Shown: one piece after another, positions 9,623-18,469 of the stretch
Layout: each line of letters starts with the position of its first letter
Numbering within the stretch: the first letter of the stretch is position 1
From: Cryomorpha sp963748925
Lineage (GTDB): Bacteria; Bacteroidota; Bacteroidia; Flavobacteriales_D; Cryomorphaceae
Length of the DNA: 64,000 bases
Reading direction: 5' to 3'
Assembly (NCBI GenBank): GCA_963748925.1
Contig: CAVVKG010000002.1
Location: forward strand, 124,001-188,000
The notes under the pieces: generated by a model
What the model was told of the DNA's origin: nothing
The model's database searches: none
What the model saw: the letters and a program-made list of their open reading frames with translations, nothing else
Position numbers and translations under genes: made by a program

Positions 9623-12124
9623 CTACAATGGGGCCGTAATAGTATCACCACCCATACCAAAGGCAATGCCTAGGATAGAGAAGTCGGTAATATTTATATT
9701 CCCATTGCAATTTAAGTCAGCAATAAAATTGAAGTTAGCATCTCCGGTTTGTGAGCCAAAAGTTGCGTTCATAACTGAGTAATCGGCAACAGCAACTGTA
9801 TTATTACCATTAAGATCTCCTAGTATTACAGGATCAGAAATGAAGCTGTTTGGTCCGCTATTAATTAATACGTCCTCGGTTAATTTGGCAAGTGCTCCTT
9901 CAACTTTAACCAGTACATCATAAGTGCCTGGTACAATATCTAGTCCGGTAAGCTCGAAAGTTCCGTCAGAATTAAATGTAACAACAGCTGAATAGAAATT
10001 TCCAAGCGTAGTTTCTAAGAGGCTTACTTCTACATTTCTGGCCAAACAGTTGCTATTCCATCCGTTAACAGTGCCACTTAGGGTACCAAATTCTATAATT
10101 GGAGTGCCTGCACATTCACAATCTTCATTAACTTCATCGTTTTCCGTTTCCGCATCGCCGTCATCACATGAGTCACCAATGTTTGCCGAAAGGTTAGGAC
10201 AGTCCCAAACAACGGGAGTACCTTCACATCCACAATCAGCAGTTGTCACATCATTCTCAGTTAATGGATTACCATCGTTGCATGCTACACCTATTTCGCC
10301 TGCTAAATTTAAAGTTAGATACAGGATATTTGTTTTTGGGCAACCATTTTGGCCAAAACCATTAGGTCTCACATAAACTCCACTCTCGCAGTAAGTACCT
10401 AAATTATCTGAATAACAAGAGGGTAATGGGAAAGGTTGCGGTTCACAGATTACTACAACTTCTTCCTCAATTTCAGCCTCAAGAATTGTCAGATTCAAAT
10501 TATATACTTGATCACACTGACCATCAACTCCGATTACTGTTGTTGTATTAGTATATGTCCCTGGCTCATTATATGAAACAATTTCTTCTTCATCGACAAT
10601 CCAAGTGTAACTGCCACAAGCGTCTGAAACAACCACATCAATTGGATCGGCTTCAGTGTTTATAGTAATATTAAGTGTTACCTCAGTTGGACAACCCGCT
10701 TCACTCACATCGCTTCTCACAAAAACACCAGATTCTGCAAATTCTTCTTCGTTCTCTTCTCCTTCATTCCAAACATATGTTCCACAAGAAGTGATGTTAA
10801 GTTCAGATGTAAGTACATCCGATCGTTCTACACTAACAGATCCAAATGTTTTGTTGGCGTTATTTGCATTGGCATAAGCCGAATTAGTATACTCTCCAAT
10901 TTCAGAAATTGTAGCTGAAATTTGTATTTCTACAGTTTCGTCAAATTCTAAAGTACCAGCATTGTAAGTTATAACATTATTAACCTCGTCAAAACTCACT
11001 CCTTCAGGAAGTGGTAAAAGAATATCAAATGCATCAGGAAATGTATCCGTAATCACAACATTAGTTGCCGCCACGTCATTATCATCGCCAACATTCGTCA
11101 CAGCTAAAGTAAACGTAATAACTTGATCGCCATTACATACTGCTTCAATGTCTACTGATTTTTCAATTGAAAGTGCCGTACCACATATGCTATTAATTCC
11201 AGCAGTCAAGTTGTCTTGGATTTCGTTGATATCACCTACAGCGTAGTCATCATTGAAAATATCTCCCGAAAAAGGCTGAGTTCCAGAAATGAGTTGAAGG
11301 TTGGCAACATTTACACCATTACCCACTCCGATAGGGAATATTTTGGTTAAATTACTTTTAACGACATTACTAGAATTTATTGATGCTGCCAAAGAAGCCA
11401 TGATAGTTTCTGCTTCGTTGGTATTGGGAGATACAGATACCGTATAACCACAAAGATCAAAATCTGGCCCACCGTTATATGCCGTTGGATTACCGTCTGT
11501 TAGAAATAATACTAAGTTTGGGGTTTCTGTACTGGGTAATGCCGCAATTGTTTGAAATGCATTGTCCCAATTTGTATATCCGGGAGCACAAGGCGGATTT
11601 CCACCAGGGTTCGATGCGTATTCCGCAAAGTTACCTCCTAAATCAGTGTAACCTCCGTTTAAGTATGCTTCGAGATTAGTGAGGTATGCATCATTGACTA
11701 AAACTTCATCCAAATCTATAAATCGTGCTTCAGATGAAAATTCAAGTATACGAAGTGATGCAAGTGTATTGTCAAATGACTGAGCAAGAACAAGGGCAGC
11801 ATTACGTGCCTCAGCTTCCGCAGCGCCATTCATAGATCCCGATTCGTCTAACACTAATATTATGCGTAGGTCATCACAATTTGAACCTGGATCCAAAGTA
11901 GGATTATTTGCCGTTGATGGCAAACCCTGATCACCGTCCCGCTCAAAACTTGAGCCTTGAAGAGCATCTAGATTTTGGTAAAGGCTTGGATGCGGAGTAT
12001 AATCACCATTCTGCTGCGCTTGCACTGGTGTTAAATGAAAAAGAACCATTGCTGTACACAGCATAAGTCCCTGAATTAAAGAGCTGGAGCGCTTTAAAGA
12101 ATAGTTTAAATTAAGATTTTTCAT
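9623..12124 (-). CDS. vWA-domain surface protein with dockerin-like C-terminus
   Basis: 833 residues. Signal peptide to about residue 36. The vWA domain (about 83-310) has an intact MIDAS site: D93-x-S95-x-S97, T160 and D210. A DUF11-like domain (about 318-435), two beta-sandwich, Cys-bearing modules (about 440-600) and short Cys-rich GxxCDDGxxxTENDxxxxDCxC repeats follow, then a carboxypeptidase-regulatory-like beta-sandwich (about 690-765). The last 65 residues hold two Ca-binding-loop repeats, GDLNGNNTVAVADYSV and ADLNCNGNINITDFSI, which is the dockerin type I pattern. There is no T9SS sorting domain, unlike the neighbour. Probably an extracellular, calcium-dependent adhesion or assembly protein. 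The N-terminal two thirds are homogenised with the neighbour at 7100-9235. Confidence 0.85.
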   Translation of the reverse strand: MKNLNLNYSLKRSSSLIQGLMLCTAMVLFHLTPVQAQQNGDYTPHPSLYQNLDALQGSSFERDGDQGLPSTANNPTLDPGSNCDDLRIILVLDESGSMNGAAEAEARNAALVLAQSFDNTLASLRILEFSSEARFIDLDEVLVNDAYLTNLEAYLNGGYTDLGGNFAEYASNPGGNPPCAPGYTNWDNAFQTIAALPSTETPNLVLFLTDGNPTAYNGGPDFDLCGYTVSVSPNTNEAETIMASLAASINSSNVVKSNLTKIFPIGVGNGVNVANLQLISGTQPFSGDIFNDDYAVGDINEIQDNLTAGINSICGTALSIEKSVDIEAVCNGDQVITFTLAVTNVGDDNDVAATNVVITDTFPDAFDILLPLPEGVSFDEVNNVITYNAGTLEFDETVEIQISATISEIGEYTNSAYANANNANKTFGSVSVERSDVLTSELNITSCGTYVWNEGEENEEEFAESGVFVRSDVSEAGCPTEVTLNITINTEADPIDVVVSDACGSYTWIVDEEEIVSYNEPGTYTNTTTVIGVDGQCDQVYNLNLTILEAEIEEEVVVICEPQPFPLPSCYSDNLGTYCESGVYVRPNGFGQNGCPKTNILYLTLNLAGEIGVACNDGNPLTENDVTTADCGCEGTPVVWDCPNLSANIGDSCDDGDAETENDEVNEDCECAGTPIIEFGTLSGTVNGWNSNCLARNVEVSLLETTLGNFYSAVVTFNSDGTFELTGLDIVPGTYDVLVKVEGALAKLTEDVLINSGPNSFISDPVILGDLNGNNTVAVADYSVMNATFGSQTGDANFNFIADLNCNGNINITDFSILGIAFGMGGDTITAPL
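10216..12052 (-). repeat. 1,837-bp near-identical direct repeat, copy 2
   Basis: Partner of 7315-9151; see that entry. It covers nearly all of the vWA, DUF11-like and Cys-rich modules but neither the signal peptide nor the dockerin-like tail. Confidence 0.95.
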
Positions 12125-12199
12125 AGCATTTGGATTTCAGTTAATATTTAATTGGTATCGTCTGCTTAATTTTATCGACGAACGATTATATTAATTCGA

Positions 12200-12230
12200 C
12201 AAATATATAACGAAAAAAATACGAAATCAA
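12200..12230 (-). promoter_or_regulatory. Bacteroidota-type promoter of the dockerin-tailed vWA gene
   Basis: Minus strand TTG (12228-12230), 20-nt spacer, TATATTTG (12200-12207). Same arrangement as at 9308-9338. The leader from about 12190 to the ATG at 12124 contains the shared ATCGTTCGTCGA and AGCAGACGATA segments, which can pair. Confidence 0.7.
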
Positions 12231-12496
12231 TCTAAAGTCATAATATTTGATTTATCCGGATACTTAGGAATTGAAATTTCTGCTGAAAAGCTTAAAGAAA
12301 ATAGACCATTCAGGCAAAAGTTAAAATTGAAATTCGCGTTTCGAAAACTTTGGTAATCACATGATAGTTCTGTCCTTTTGTTTCACTCGCATGATCTTTA
12401 TGTGAATTCAGGGCTGTGGAACAGTCTGCAGAATACCTTATAAAGGCGATTTATCTCGGATTTATGTTAATCTGAACGTCCTCATTGTGGGATTTT
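12231..12496. other. Intergenic region without recognised gene
   Basis: Together with 12125-12230 this is a gap of about 370 bp. Beyond the promoter and leader of the gene starting at 12124 I see no gene or clear hairpin. Confidence 0.5.
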
Positions 12497-13804
12497 TTAC
12501 AACTGTTCCATAAACAAGTGCTTTGTATTTTCAGAACCGGTTTTTCTGTATATGTAGAATACTTTATCTCCGCTTACGTGTATATGCTCAGGGTAAGGAT
12601 AGTATAAATCGATAAAATCCTCTGATATGCCCGTTTCGGTATTTATCTTGCTTAGCGATTTTACTCCCGATTTTTGAAATACAGCGTAGAATTTGTCTGA
12701 TTCCTGGCTGGCGATAATTTCATTTTTAAATTTAAGGCTTGAGTTGTGATAGCTTATTTCTGTGGAGTCAACAGAAAGGCCGTGGCAATCGTGAAAGAAG
12801 ATGTTGTTGGAATGATGGTCAAAGATTATTAAGCCTTCGCCAAAAGGAAACATGGGTGCATATAGTTCCTGGTAATAGGGGTGATGGGTAAAACCACTCA
12901 TATAGGCACCATAAATTTCCTTATCAATTCCGGTTCTGGCCTCTAACTTCAATGCCTTTAACTTATCCGGATTGGAGAGGTATTTAAATTCAGCTCTGAA
13001 AAGCTCCATGGTAAAGGCGTCATTTATGGTTCTAATTCGCTGTCGCTCATCACTTTTTTTGTCCAGTCTGTAGTAGGAAAACTCAGGATAGTCCCATTCG
13101 TAATCATCGAAAAAGTAATGTGTTGCAGTAGCTCCACTCAGTGGCTTAATATAAATGTCAAATTCATCTTTATTGATCTCAGAGAGCGTTAGGATTCCCT
13201 TCTTAAAGTCTACCAGTACTATCTGGTTGTCGCCAAGAATGAAAACTTGTTCTAGAGGGTTCTTGTAAAAACCTGTTATCAAATCGGGTAGGGGAAGAGA
13301 ATCGATGACAGAACCATTTGCTGAAATCAGCAATAATTTGCAACCAATATACATGGGCTGGCACTGCTTGTCGCCTCTTCTGAAAAGTTTCTCTTTCTCG
13401 TAAGTCATCACCAATAAGCTATCGTTCCAAAACTCAAAATCGAAGACGTGTGTTTCTGCCGGAGCAAAAATCCTTACTGGTTTAGTGTCAATTCGCACTT
13501 CGGGCAGTGTATTGATTTTTGGCTCTAGTTCAATTCGGAACTTTCTGGGATAAGGAGAATTTAAGTATAAAGAAGTGTCCCGATAACTGATATGCGAAAT
13601 ATGGATTTGCATGCCGGGAAAGGTTTGAATCAAAGCCCTTCCGTTTTTATCTGTAATTACTTGCTTTTCGTGATGAAGAAGATGAACATTTTCAATCGGA
13701 AGGCCAGATGTTTTGTCAATTAATTCAAATTGGGTTATTTGGCACGATCCCATTCGCGGAAGCGCAACAATTACAATATACAGTATGAAAGAAAATCTTA
13801 GCAT
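12497..13804 (-). CDS. Exported protein with carboxypeptidase-regulatory-like N-terminus
   Basis: 435 residues from the ATG at 13804 (a TTG one codon upstream is less likely). A signal peptide (about 20 residues, ending GSCQ) is followed by a carboxypeptidase D regulatory-like beta-sandwich, about residues 22-95 (TSGLPIENVHLL, TDKNGRALI). The remaining about 340 residues read as repeated beta-strands with aromatic turns, possibly a beta-propeller, but I do not recognise a family and see no catalytic motif. There is no T9SS domain and no lipobox, so it is probably periplasmic or loosely surface-bound. It stands alone between a leader region and the group of minus-strand genes upstream. Confidence 0.65.
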   Translation of the reverse strand: MLRFSFILYIVIVALPRMGSCQITQFELIDKTSGLPIENVHLLHHEKQVITDKNGRALIQTFPGMQIHISHISYRDTSLYLNSPYPRKFRIELEPKINTLPEVRIDTKPVRIFAPAETHVFDFEFWNDSLLVMTYEKEKLFRRGDKQCQPMYIGCKLLLISANGSVIDSLPLPDLITGFYKNPLEQVFILGDNQIVLVDFKKGILTLSEINKDEFDIYIKPLSGATATHYFFDDYEWDYPEFSYYRLDKKSDERQRIRTINDAFTMELFRAEFKYLSNPDKLKALKLEARTGIDKEIYGAYMSGFTHHPYYQELYAPMFPFGEGLIIFDHHSNNIFFHDCHGLSVDSTEISYHNSSLKFKNEIIASQESDKFYAVFQKSGVKSLSKINTETGISEDFIDLYYPYPEHIHVSGDKVFYIYRKTGSENTKHLFMEQL

Positions 13805-13878
13805 CAATAATTATGATGCAGGATAGTCTTAGAATGCATAAAAATTAATTGCCTAAACGAGGAATGGCTTAATTCTAA

Positions 13879-13896
13879 AGAGCCATGTGTGGCTCT
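13879..13896 (-). terminator. Short hairpin, possible terminator
   Basis: AGAGCCA / TGGCTCT with a TGTG loop, in the 123-bp gap after the minus-strand gene ending at 13928. No T-run follows, so this may be a weak terminator or only an RNA end hairpin. Confidence 0.35.
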
Positions 13897-13927
13897 CTAT
13901 CAATCAAGGGAACAATACTCACAAACA

Positions 13928-14491
13928 TTATTGAGGCTGGATTATTGACCAACCCTTGTTAAGATTAACCCTTCGGCCAATGATTGCGTCGCCACCTTTC
14001 CAAAGTGCGAAGCCAAGACCGCCATAGAGTGCACCACCCAGTATAATAGCAGGATATGCAAGTCCGGCTGCTGAATCACTTAGTAATAAGATCAATCCTG
14101 CTATAACACCAGCGCCACCGGCTACCATCAGGCCAACTCCGGCTACCAGAATGACTGTTCCTAATATCTGAACTCCCGTATTACCAAAACGTTTTACTTT
14201 AGAAAGGGTGTTTATAGGTATTTTTAATTTCAAGCCATCATTGTTTATCGTTATATTGAATCCATCAAAGGATACAAACTTTCCTTTCACGGTAGCCTTA
14301 TTATCCGTCCATACTTTAATGACATTTCCCGTATAAATCACGAATTGATTCTTTGGCCCGTTCTTTTGAATGACAAGGCTGTCTTCGCCAATCGAAAGAT
14401 ATTGAGCTACGCAATTTGTTCCCAATCCAAAAAGTTGGGTTGAGAAAATAAGTAGGGGTAAAACAAACAGACTAATTTTTACAAATTTCAA
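13928..14491 (-). CDS. Exported protein with Gly-rich membrane hairpin, unknown function
   Basis: 187 residues; the only start giving the signal peptide (KFVKISLFVLPLLIF...) is a TTG at 14491. Residues about 30-95 form a small beta domain that looks SH3- or OB-like (VIYTGNVIKVW, VKGKFVSFDGFNITI). Residues about 105-165 are two Gly/Ala-rich hydrophobic segments that could form a membrane hairpin, followed by a basic tail. It lies 26 nt after the RDD-family gene on the same strand and is probably co-transcribed with it. I do not recognise a family. Confidence 0.6.
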   Translation of the reverse strand: MKFVKISLFVLPLLIFSTQLFGLGTNCVAQYLSIGEDSLVIQKNGPKNQFVIYTGNVIKVWTDNKATVKGKFVSFDGFNITINNDGLKLKIPINTLSKVKRFGNTGVQILGTVILVAGVGLMVAGGAGVIAGLILLLSDSAAGLAYPAIILGGALYGGLGFALWKGGDAIIGRRVNLNKGWSIIQPQ

Positions 14492-14517
14492 AGTAATCGT
14501 CTTTTTAATAGGGTGAT

Positions 14518-15036
14518 TTATGTCGTAGGAACTACAGAAGTTTCTCTATTTGATTCTATCGTTACTTTTTTCAAGTCTACAACCACTGTATCGCTCCAAT
14601 TATCATGTATACCTCGTGGGGAGCTGCCTAAAAAGCTAAATGCTTCGAAAGGCACTATTCGGCTGGCTGATTTTTTAAGGATGGCGTTAAATGTTAGCGG
14701 CGACCCGTCGTTCATAACCGTTTTCGTATTTGTGGCATACTTTCCAATGGTTCTCCCTTTTAGAAACCACTCCATCGTAAAGAAGAAGATCATGTAAATC
14801 AGTGCTGAGAATAACCGGCTAATTATAGGGCCATCGAATATTTTATCGCTAATACTTGTGTTGTTCAGACCTTCGTATATACCGATTAAGCCGGCTATGA
14901 CAATAAAAACAATGTAGAATAAAATCGTATCAATCAATAGGTTTACAAAACGCTTAGATTTTTCAGCAAGTACAAACTCGGTAGGTGCTGATTGTTGCTC
15001 TGATGAAGCAATATCGAGTATTTCTATTTCATTCAT
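14518..15036 (-). CDS. RDD family membrane protein
   Basis: 172 residues. The RDD signature is visible: Arg and Asp in the first membrane segment (SKRFVNLLIDTILFY, about 29-43) and a second Asp near the C-terminus (NWSDTVV). Three hydrophobic segments (about 32-55, 75-95 and a weaker one) and the WFLKGRTIGKYATNTKTV loop are typical of RDD proteins, which sit in the cytoplasmic membrane; some act in ion or proton transport, but most have no known role. The C-terminal motif IPFEAFSFLG-like stretch and the length fit the family. Confidence 0.85.
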   Translation of the reverse strand: MNEIEILDIASSEQQSAPTEFVLAEKSKRFVNLLIDTILFYIVFIVIAGLIGIYEGLNNTSISDKIFDGPIISRLFSALIYMIFFFTMEWFLKGRTIGKYATNTKTVMNDGSPLTFNAILKKSASRIVPFEAFSFLGSSPRGIHDNWSDTVVVDLKKVTIESNRETSVVPTT

Positions 15037-15142
15037 CTCTCAAAATTTTTTAAATATGAGAGAAAATATTCAATTATAAAAGAACTTGCTTTGGTATTTT
15101 TTTAGGTAAAGGTTGCCGAAACTAACTTCCGCTTATTCTATT

Positions 15143-15946
15143 TCAGCAGCAGTTTCCGGGAACGCTATAAACCGAATCATCCAATTGCGGAAAGCTAATA
15201 TTAGAAATTTCCGCATATCCAAGCTTGTCTGTGGTTCCGGTTTCACTTGTCCAGCCCCAAAATTTCCATGAGTGTGCTACGGGTATTCCGTTGATGTCCT
15301 TATAATCAGAATACTGAATAGCATGCGGGTCTTTTTCTGCTTCTTCCGTACTTTTTGAGAGTGTTACAATGTAGGCAGCATAGTGGAGCAAATTTGTTTC
15401 GGGATCTGAGTAGAGCACATACCAATCATCGGGTGAATCGCCAATATTAGAATCGAAAGTGAGTTTTTTAGTATTGTACTCAATACCGTTTATTGTCTTT
15501 TCTCCGGTAAAATTAGACCATTGCGTTCCCGGGTCACTTAACTTGTAGGGAAGAGCGAAAAAGTAAGTCCAGGTGAACATATCAAATCGAGCTTTTTTGT
15601 AATTCGCCGAATCGGGATACATAAAAGATTTTTCTCCTGTATAAATCATTCGGGATCCGTCGCGTTTCTCTATTACAGCTCTGGTAGAATTGGTAGCCAT
15701 AGTAATCGTTGCGTTGAGTCTTTCATTTCCTCCAAAATAGAGTTTCAAGTCAAATTTCACATTTTCTGATTCGAGAAAATCATTGTATTGGTGCGCTTTT
15801 TCAACGGATAGAACAAAGTCGTTTTTTGCTTCATTGACAATCGCCGGACTTTCAATTTCATTGGTTTCAGCTGTTTTAGATTCTTGCTGACCGCATGAAA
15901 TGATGAGAAGTATGGGCAATAAAAAGAGTGGAGACTTAAATTTCAT
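15143..15946 (-). CDS. Lipoprotein of a Bacteroidota-specific family (DUF6503-like)
   Basis: 267 residues with a lipoprotein signal (LLIISCGQQ; lipidated Cys at about residue 18). The mature part (about 45-267) is a beta-rich domain with repeated short strands (YFGGNERLNATITM, YTGEKSFMYPD, WYVLYSDPETNLLHYAAY, SDYKDINGIPVAHSWKFW), a layout like the LolA/outer-membrane lipoprotein-carrier type of open barrel. It resembles a family I know as DUF6503 from Flavobacteria, but the assignment is from memory. It starts 2 nt after the stop of the secreted nuclease gene, so both are almost certainly one transcript. Confidence 0.7.
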   Translation of the reverse strand: MKFKSPLFLLPILLIISCGQQESKTAETNEIESPAIVNEAKNDFVLSVEKAHQYNDFLESENVKFDLKLYFGGNERLNATITMATNSTRAVIEKRDGSRMIYTGEKSFMYPDSANYKKARFDMFTWTYFFALPYKLSDPGTQWSNFTGEKTINGIEYNTKKLTFDSNIGDSPDDWYVLYSDPETNLLHYAAYIVTLSKSTEEAEKDPHAIQYSDYKDINGIPVAHSWKFWGWTSETGTTDKLGYAEISNISFPQLDDSVYSVPGNCC

Positions 15947-15948
15947 GT

Positions 15949-17193
15949 TTAAAGTTCTTCTGATATAATCGTTATTTGCTTTTCTGAATCGATGTTCATT
16001 TCAAGCGATTTGCTTCCTTTGGTAACTTTACCATAGGCACATACACGTTTGGATTGCAGTTCAGTATTTGGCGGGTAGCTAAAATTTTCCGAAGCCCGAG
16101 ACCAGATGGTGAGGGTAAAAACCTGATTCGGAAACTGCTTGTCAAGATTAACAAAAACATTTCCCTTTTTAGATTTATGGGTGCTTACCACAGTTCCACA
16201 AACTTCTATGTTCTTTCCGCTGTCAATGTAGTCGTAGGCCTGAATGGTGTTTATTTGTTTTTTGCTAAGAACCTTTGGGTTTAAGGCATATTCATCTCCT
16301 TCGGTTGCTTGCAGCCAACCACTTAAGTCTATTTCGCTTTCCAGCTTTTCTATTGCAGGATTCTTATAATCGGAAAAGAAATTTAAACCGGTAAGCTCTT
16401 CAATCTCATCTATTGATTTTGCGTAAGTCTCAAGTGGTTTTTCGCAAAGTTCATTGGGCATTAAAAAGCCAATTGCCTTCAAGTTCGTAGTGTCAAGAAC
16501 TACTTTGTAGTAATATTCCGGAATCGCAATGTGGTTAACGCCTTCATCAATCCGCTTTAAGCTGCTATCTAATACCGGCCCTGTTACGACCAATAAATTG
16601 GTCTCGTTTGAAATAGCGTATTGGCGAATTTGTGCTTCGAGGCTTGCCCATGATTCCCGGTTAAAATCAGCCACTTGTGGGCTCATATTGGAATAAAAGA
16701 AGGATTCGGAAAGTGCTTTTTGATTCCATCTAAAATCAGCAGAAGGAGCGAGGTGGCCGCGGTCGTAGCCAAAGCCCTTGTATTGTGTTTCGTTATCGTC
16801 GTTTTCCCATTTCACGAAATAGTCAGCTTCAACAGCAGTTCCGGTAGAGACGAGTGGGTCAATCCTAAAATCGTTGGTTCTTTCCGTGTTGCCAAATGCT
16901 ACTTCTTTAGAGATGACATGCGCAACCCATCTCGCTTGTTCAAATTCTTCGTCATACGAGAGAACCATGGCACTGTGCTTTACTATTTCACCTTTCGTGC
17001 CGGGCCAGCCCAAAGCTTCAATACCTGCAGCAATGTTTATAAGTTTTAAAGAATCAACCTCTGTTCTTAGTTCTATTATTGAGTTTTCCAACAGAAGAAT
17101 TTCATTCTCTAAATGGGAGATTTGATCTGATTGTGCCTGAGTATACGCGTGAATGCTGCAGAAAAGTAAAAGCAGAATAAGCAGTTTTTTCAT
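15949..17193 (-). CDS. Secreted DNA/RNA non-specific endonuclease (DRGH type) with OB-fold tail
   Basis: 414 residues. Signal peptide (about 20 residues, ending HAYTQ), a short coiled coil (about 25-55), then a NUC1-type endonuclease domain (about 60-290). The catalytic signature is intact: GYDRGHLAPSADF, where His is the general base, followed by SNMSPQVADFNRESW with the metal-binding Asn. Such enzymes cut single- and double-stranded DNA and RNA. The last about 95 residues (from QAYDYIDSGKNIEVCGTVVS) look like an OB-fold nucleic-acid-binding domain of the kind fused to nucleases, with the strand pattern TVVSTHKSKKGNVFVNLD. The protein probably works in the periplasm or outside the cell, degrading nucleic acid for nutrients. 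The lipoprotein gene follows 2 nt downstream. Confidence 0.9.
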   Translation of the reverse strand: MKKLLILLLLFCSIHAYTQAQSDQISHLENEILLLENSIIELRTEVDSLKLINIAAGIEALGWPGTKGEIVKHSAMVLSYDEEFEQARWVAHVISKEVAFGNTERTNDFRIDPLVSTGTAVEADYFVKWENDDNETQYKGFGYDRGHLAPSADFRWNQKALSESFFYSNMSPQVADFNRESWASLEAQIRQYAISNETNLLVVTGPVLDSSLKRIDEGVNHIAIPEYYYKVVLDTTNLKAIGFLMPNELCEKPLETYAKSIDEIEELTGLNFFSDYKNPAIEKLESEIDLSGWLQATEGDEYALNPKVLSKKQINTIQAYDYIDSGKNIEVCGTVVSTHKSKKGNVFVNLDKQFPNQVFTLTIWSRASENFSYPPNTELQSKRVCAYGKVTKGSKSLEMNIDSEKQITIISEEL

Positions 17194-17274
17194 CCTGCTA
17201 ATATATTGGTCAAACTATTGGAAAATAGATGGAAGCTAAGAAGTTAAGAACAATATCATCTTGATTCTATTGCA

Positions 17275-17445
17275 TTATTTTGGATCTTTTTTGGGTTGTG
17301 GACTGCGGCGCGCTTTTTTTAAACTTTGGTCGAGTAGGTATTCTATCTGCCCATTTGTGCTGCGAAACTCATCGGCAGCCCATTTTTCCAAGGCATTAAA
17401 AGTGTCGGGATCAATCCTGATAACAAAAGATTTTTTCTTCGACAT
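17275..17445 (-). CDS. Small Arc-type ribbon-helix-helix protein
   Basis: 56 residues, found by direct translation from the ATG at 17445. It has the ribbon-helix-helix shape: a basic beta-strand (KKKSFVIRID), helix 1 (PDTFNALEKWAADEF), turn (RSTNG) and helix 2 (QIEYLLDQSLKKAR), with a Lys/Pro tail. Arc-type proteins dimerise through the strand and bind DNA. It starts 12 nt after the stop of the SPFH gene, on the same strand. Small Arc-like genes directly after SPFH/stomatin genes are a recurring arrangement in Bacteroidota and Proteobacteria, as I recall. Its target is unknown; autoregulation of this unit is plausible. Confidence 0.8.
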   Translation of the reverse strand: MSKKKSFVIRIDPDTFNALEKWAADEFRSTNGQIEYLLDQSLKKARRSPQPKKDPK

Positions 17446-17457
17446 TATTTCGCGGTT

Positions 17458-18312
17458 CTATTGGTGAAGCGTACCGGTGTTAACAACTGGAGATACATCT
17501 TTATCGCCGCAAAGCACAACCATTAAATTACTCACCATAGCGGCTTTTTTGTCATCGTCAAGTTCAACCACCTTTCTATCGTTGAGTTGTTCAAGAGCTA
17601 GTTCAACCATTCCAACAGCGCCTTCTACAATCTTAAAGCGCGCAGCAACTATTGCTTCGGCTTGCTGGCGGCGTAGCATTGCACTTGCTATTTCGGGAGC
17701 ATAGGCCAAATAACCTATCCGCGCTTCATGCACATGGATTCCGGCAATTTCTAATCGTTCTTCCAGTTCTTTTTCCAGTGCAAGGTTTACCTCCTGAAGA
17801 CCCGATCGAAGTGTAAACTCTGTCTGATCGTCATCAAAATTATCGTAGGCATAAGAACCGGCAAGTTTTCGCACAGCCGCATCTGTTTGCACGCGAACGA
17901 ATGTTTCATAGCTATCTACGTCAAAAGCCGCTCTAAAAGTATCTTGAACTCGCCAAACAAGAATGACGCTAATCATGATTGGATTACCTTTTTTATCGTT
18001 TACTTTTAGCCGTTCGCTGTCAAAGTTGCGGGCCCGTAGTGATATTCTTTCCTTGCGGTAAAAGGGGTTGGTCCAAAAGAAACCATTGGCCTTGACAGTT
18101 CCTTTGTAATCACCAAAAAGTACAAGCACCTTTGATCCGTTAGGGTTTACAACAAAAAATCCTGGTAATAGAAAAATGATAATTGGTACTACAAGAAGTC
18201 CTGATGGATTTCGTAAATAGAGGCTGATGGCAATACCTGCAGCGATTAGAATTAAAATGGCCAAAAGCATGCCGTAGCCCGATTGCGGTTTGATTGTTTT
18301 TTCGTTCTTCAT
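17458..18312 (-). CDS. SPFH/Band 7 (stomatin-like) membrane protein
   Basis: 284 residues. Two N-terminal membrane segments (about 15-32 and 38-55) precede a Band 7/SPFH domain (about 60-235) with the family's typical stretches: ERISLRARNF, DKKGNPIMISVILVWRVQDT, VRKLAGSYAYD, LEIAGIHVHEARIGYLAYAPEIASAMLRRQQAEAIV split across the C-terminal helix. The Ala-rich helix near 210-240 is where these proteins oligomerise. They form ring-like scaffolds in the membrane and organise membrane domains or control proteases. The downstream Arc-type gene is probably in the same operon. Confidence 0.92.
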   Translation of the reverse strand: MKNEKTIKPQSGYGMLLAILILIAAGIAISLYLRNPSGLLVVPIIIFLLPGFFVVNPNGSKVLVLFGDYKGTVKANGFFWTNPFYRKERISLRARNFDSERLKVNDKKGNPIMISVILVWRVQDTFRAAFDVDSYETFVRVQTDAAVRKLAGSYAYDNFDDDQTEFTLRSGLQEVNLALEKELEERLEIAGIHVHEARIGYLAYAPEIASAMLRRQQAEAIVAARFKIVEGAVGMVELALEQLNDRKVVELDDDKKAAMVSNLMVVLCGDKDVSPVVNTGTLHQ

Positions 18313-18428
18313 TAGGTTGTGATATTAGAATGATATCATAAAGATAGCAAATAATAAACGACAATTCCTAATTAATACCTGAGAAAGGCTACTTCTGTGG
18401 TCAGGTAATTTTAAAATTTAAGATAAAT

Positions 18429-18455
18429 AGCAAGTGCCATTTTTCGGCACTTGCT
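18429..18455 (-). terminator. Rho-independent terminator after creD
   Basis: Perfect 10-bp stem AGCAAGTGCC / GGCACTTGCT with a 7-nt AT loop, 15 nt past the stop of the minus-strand creD gene; a loose T-rich stretch follows on that strand. Confidence 0.7.
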
Positions 18456-18469
18456 AATGAGAATGGAAT

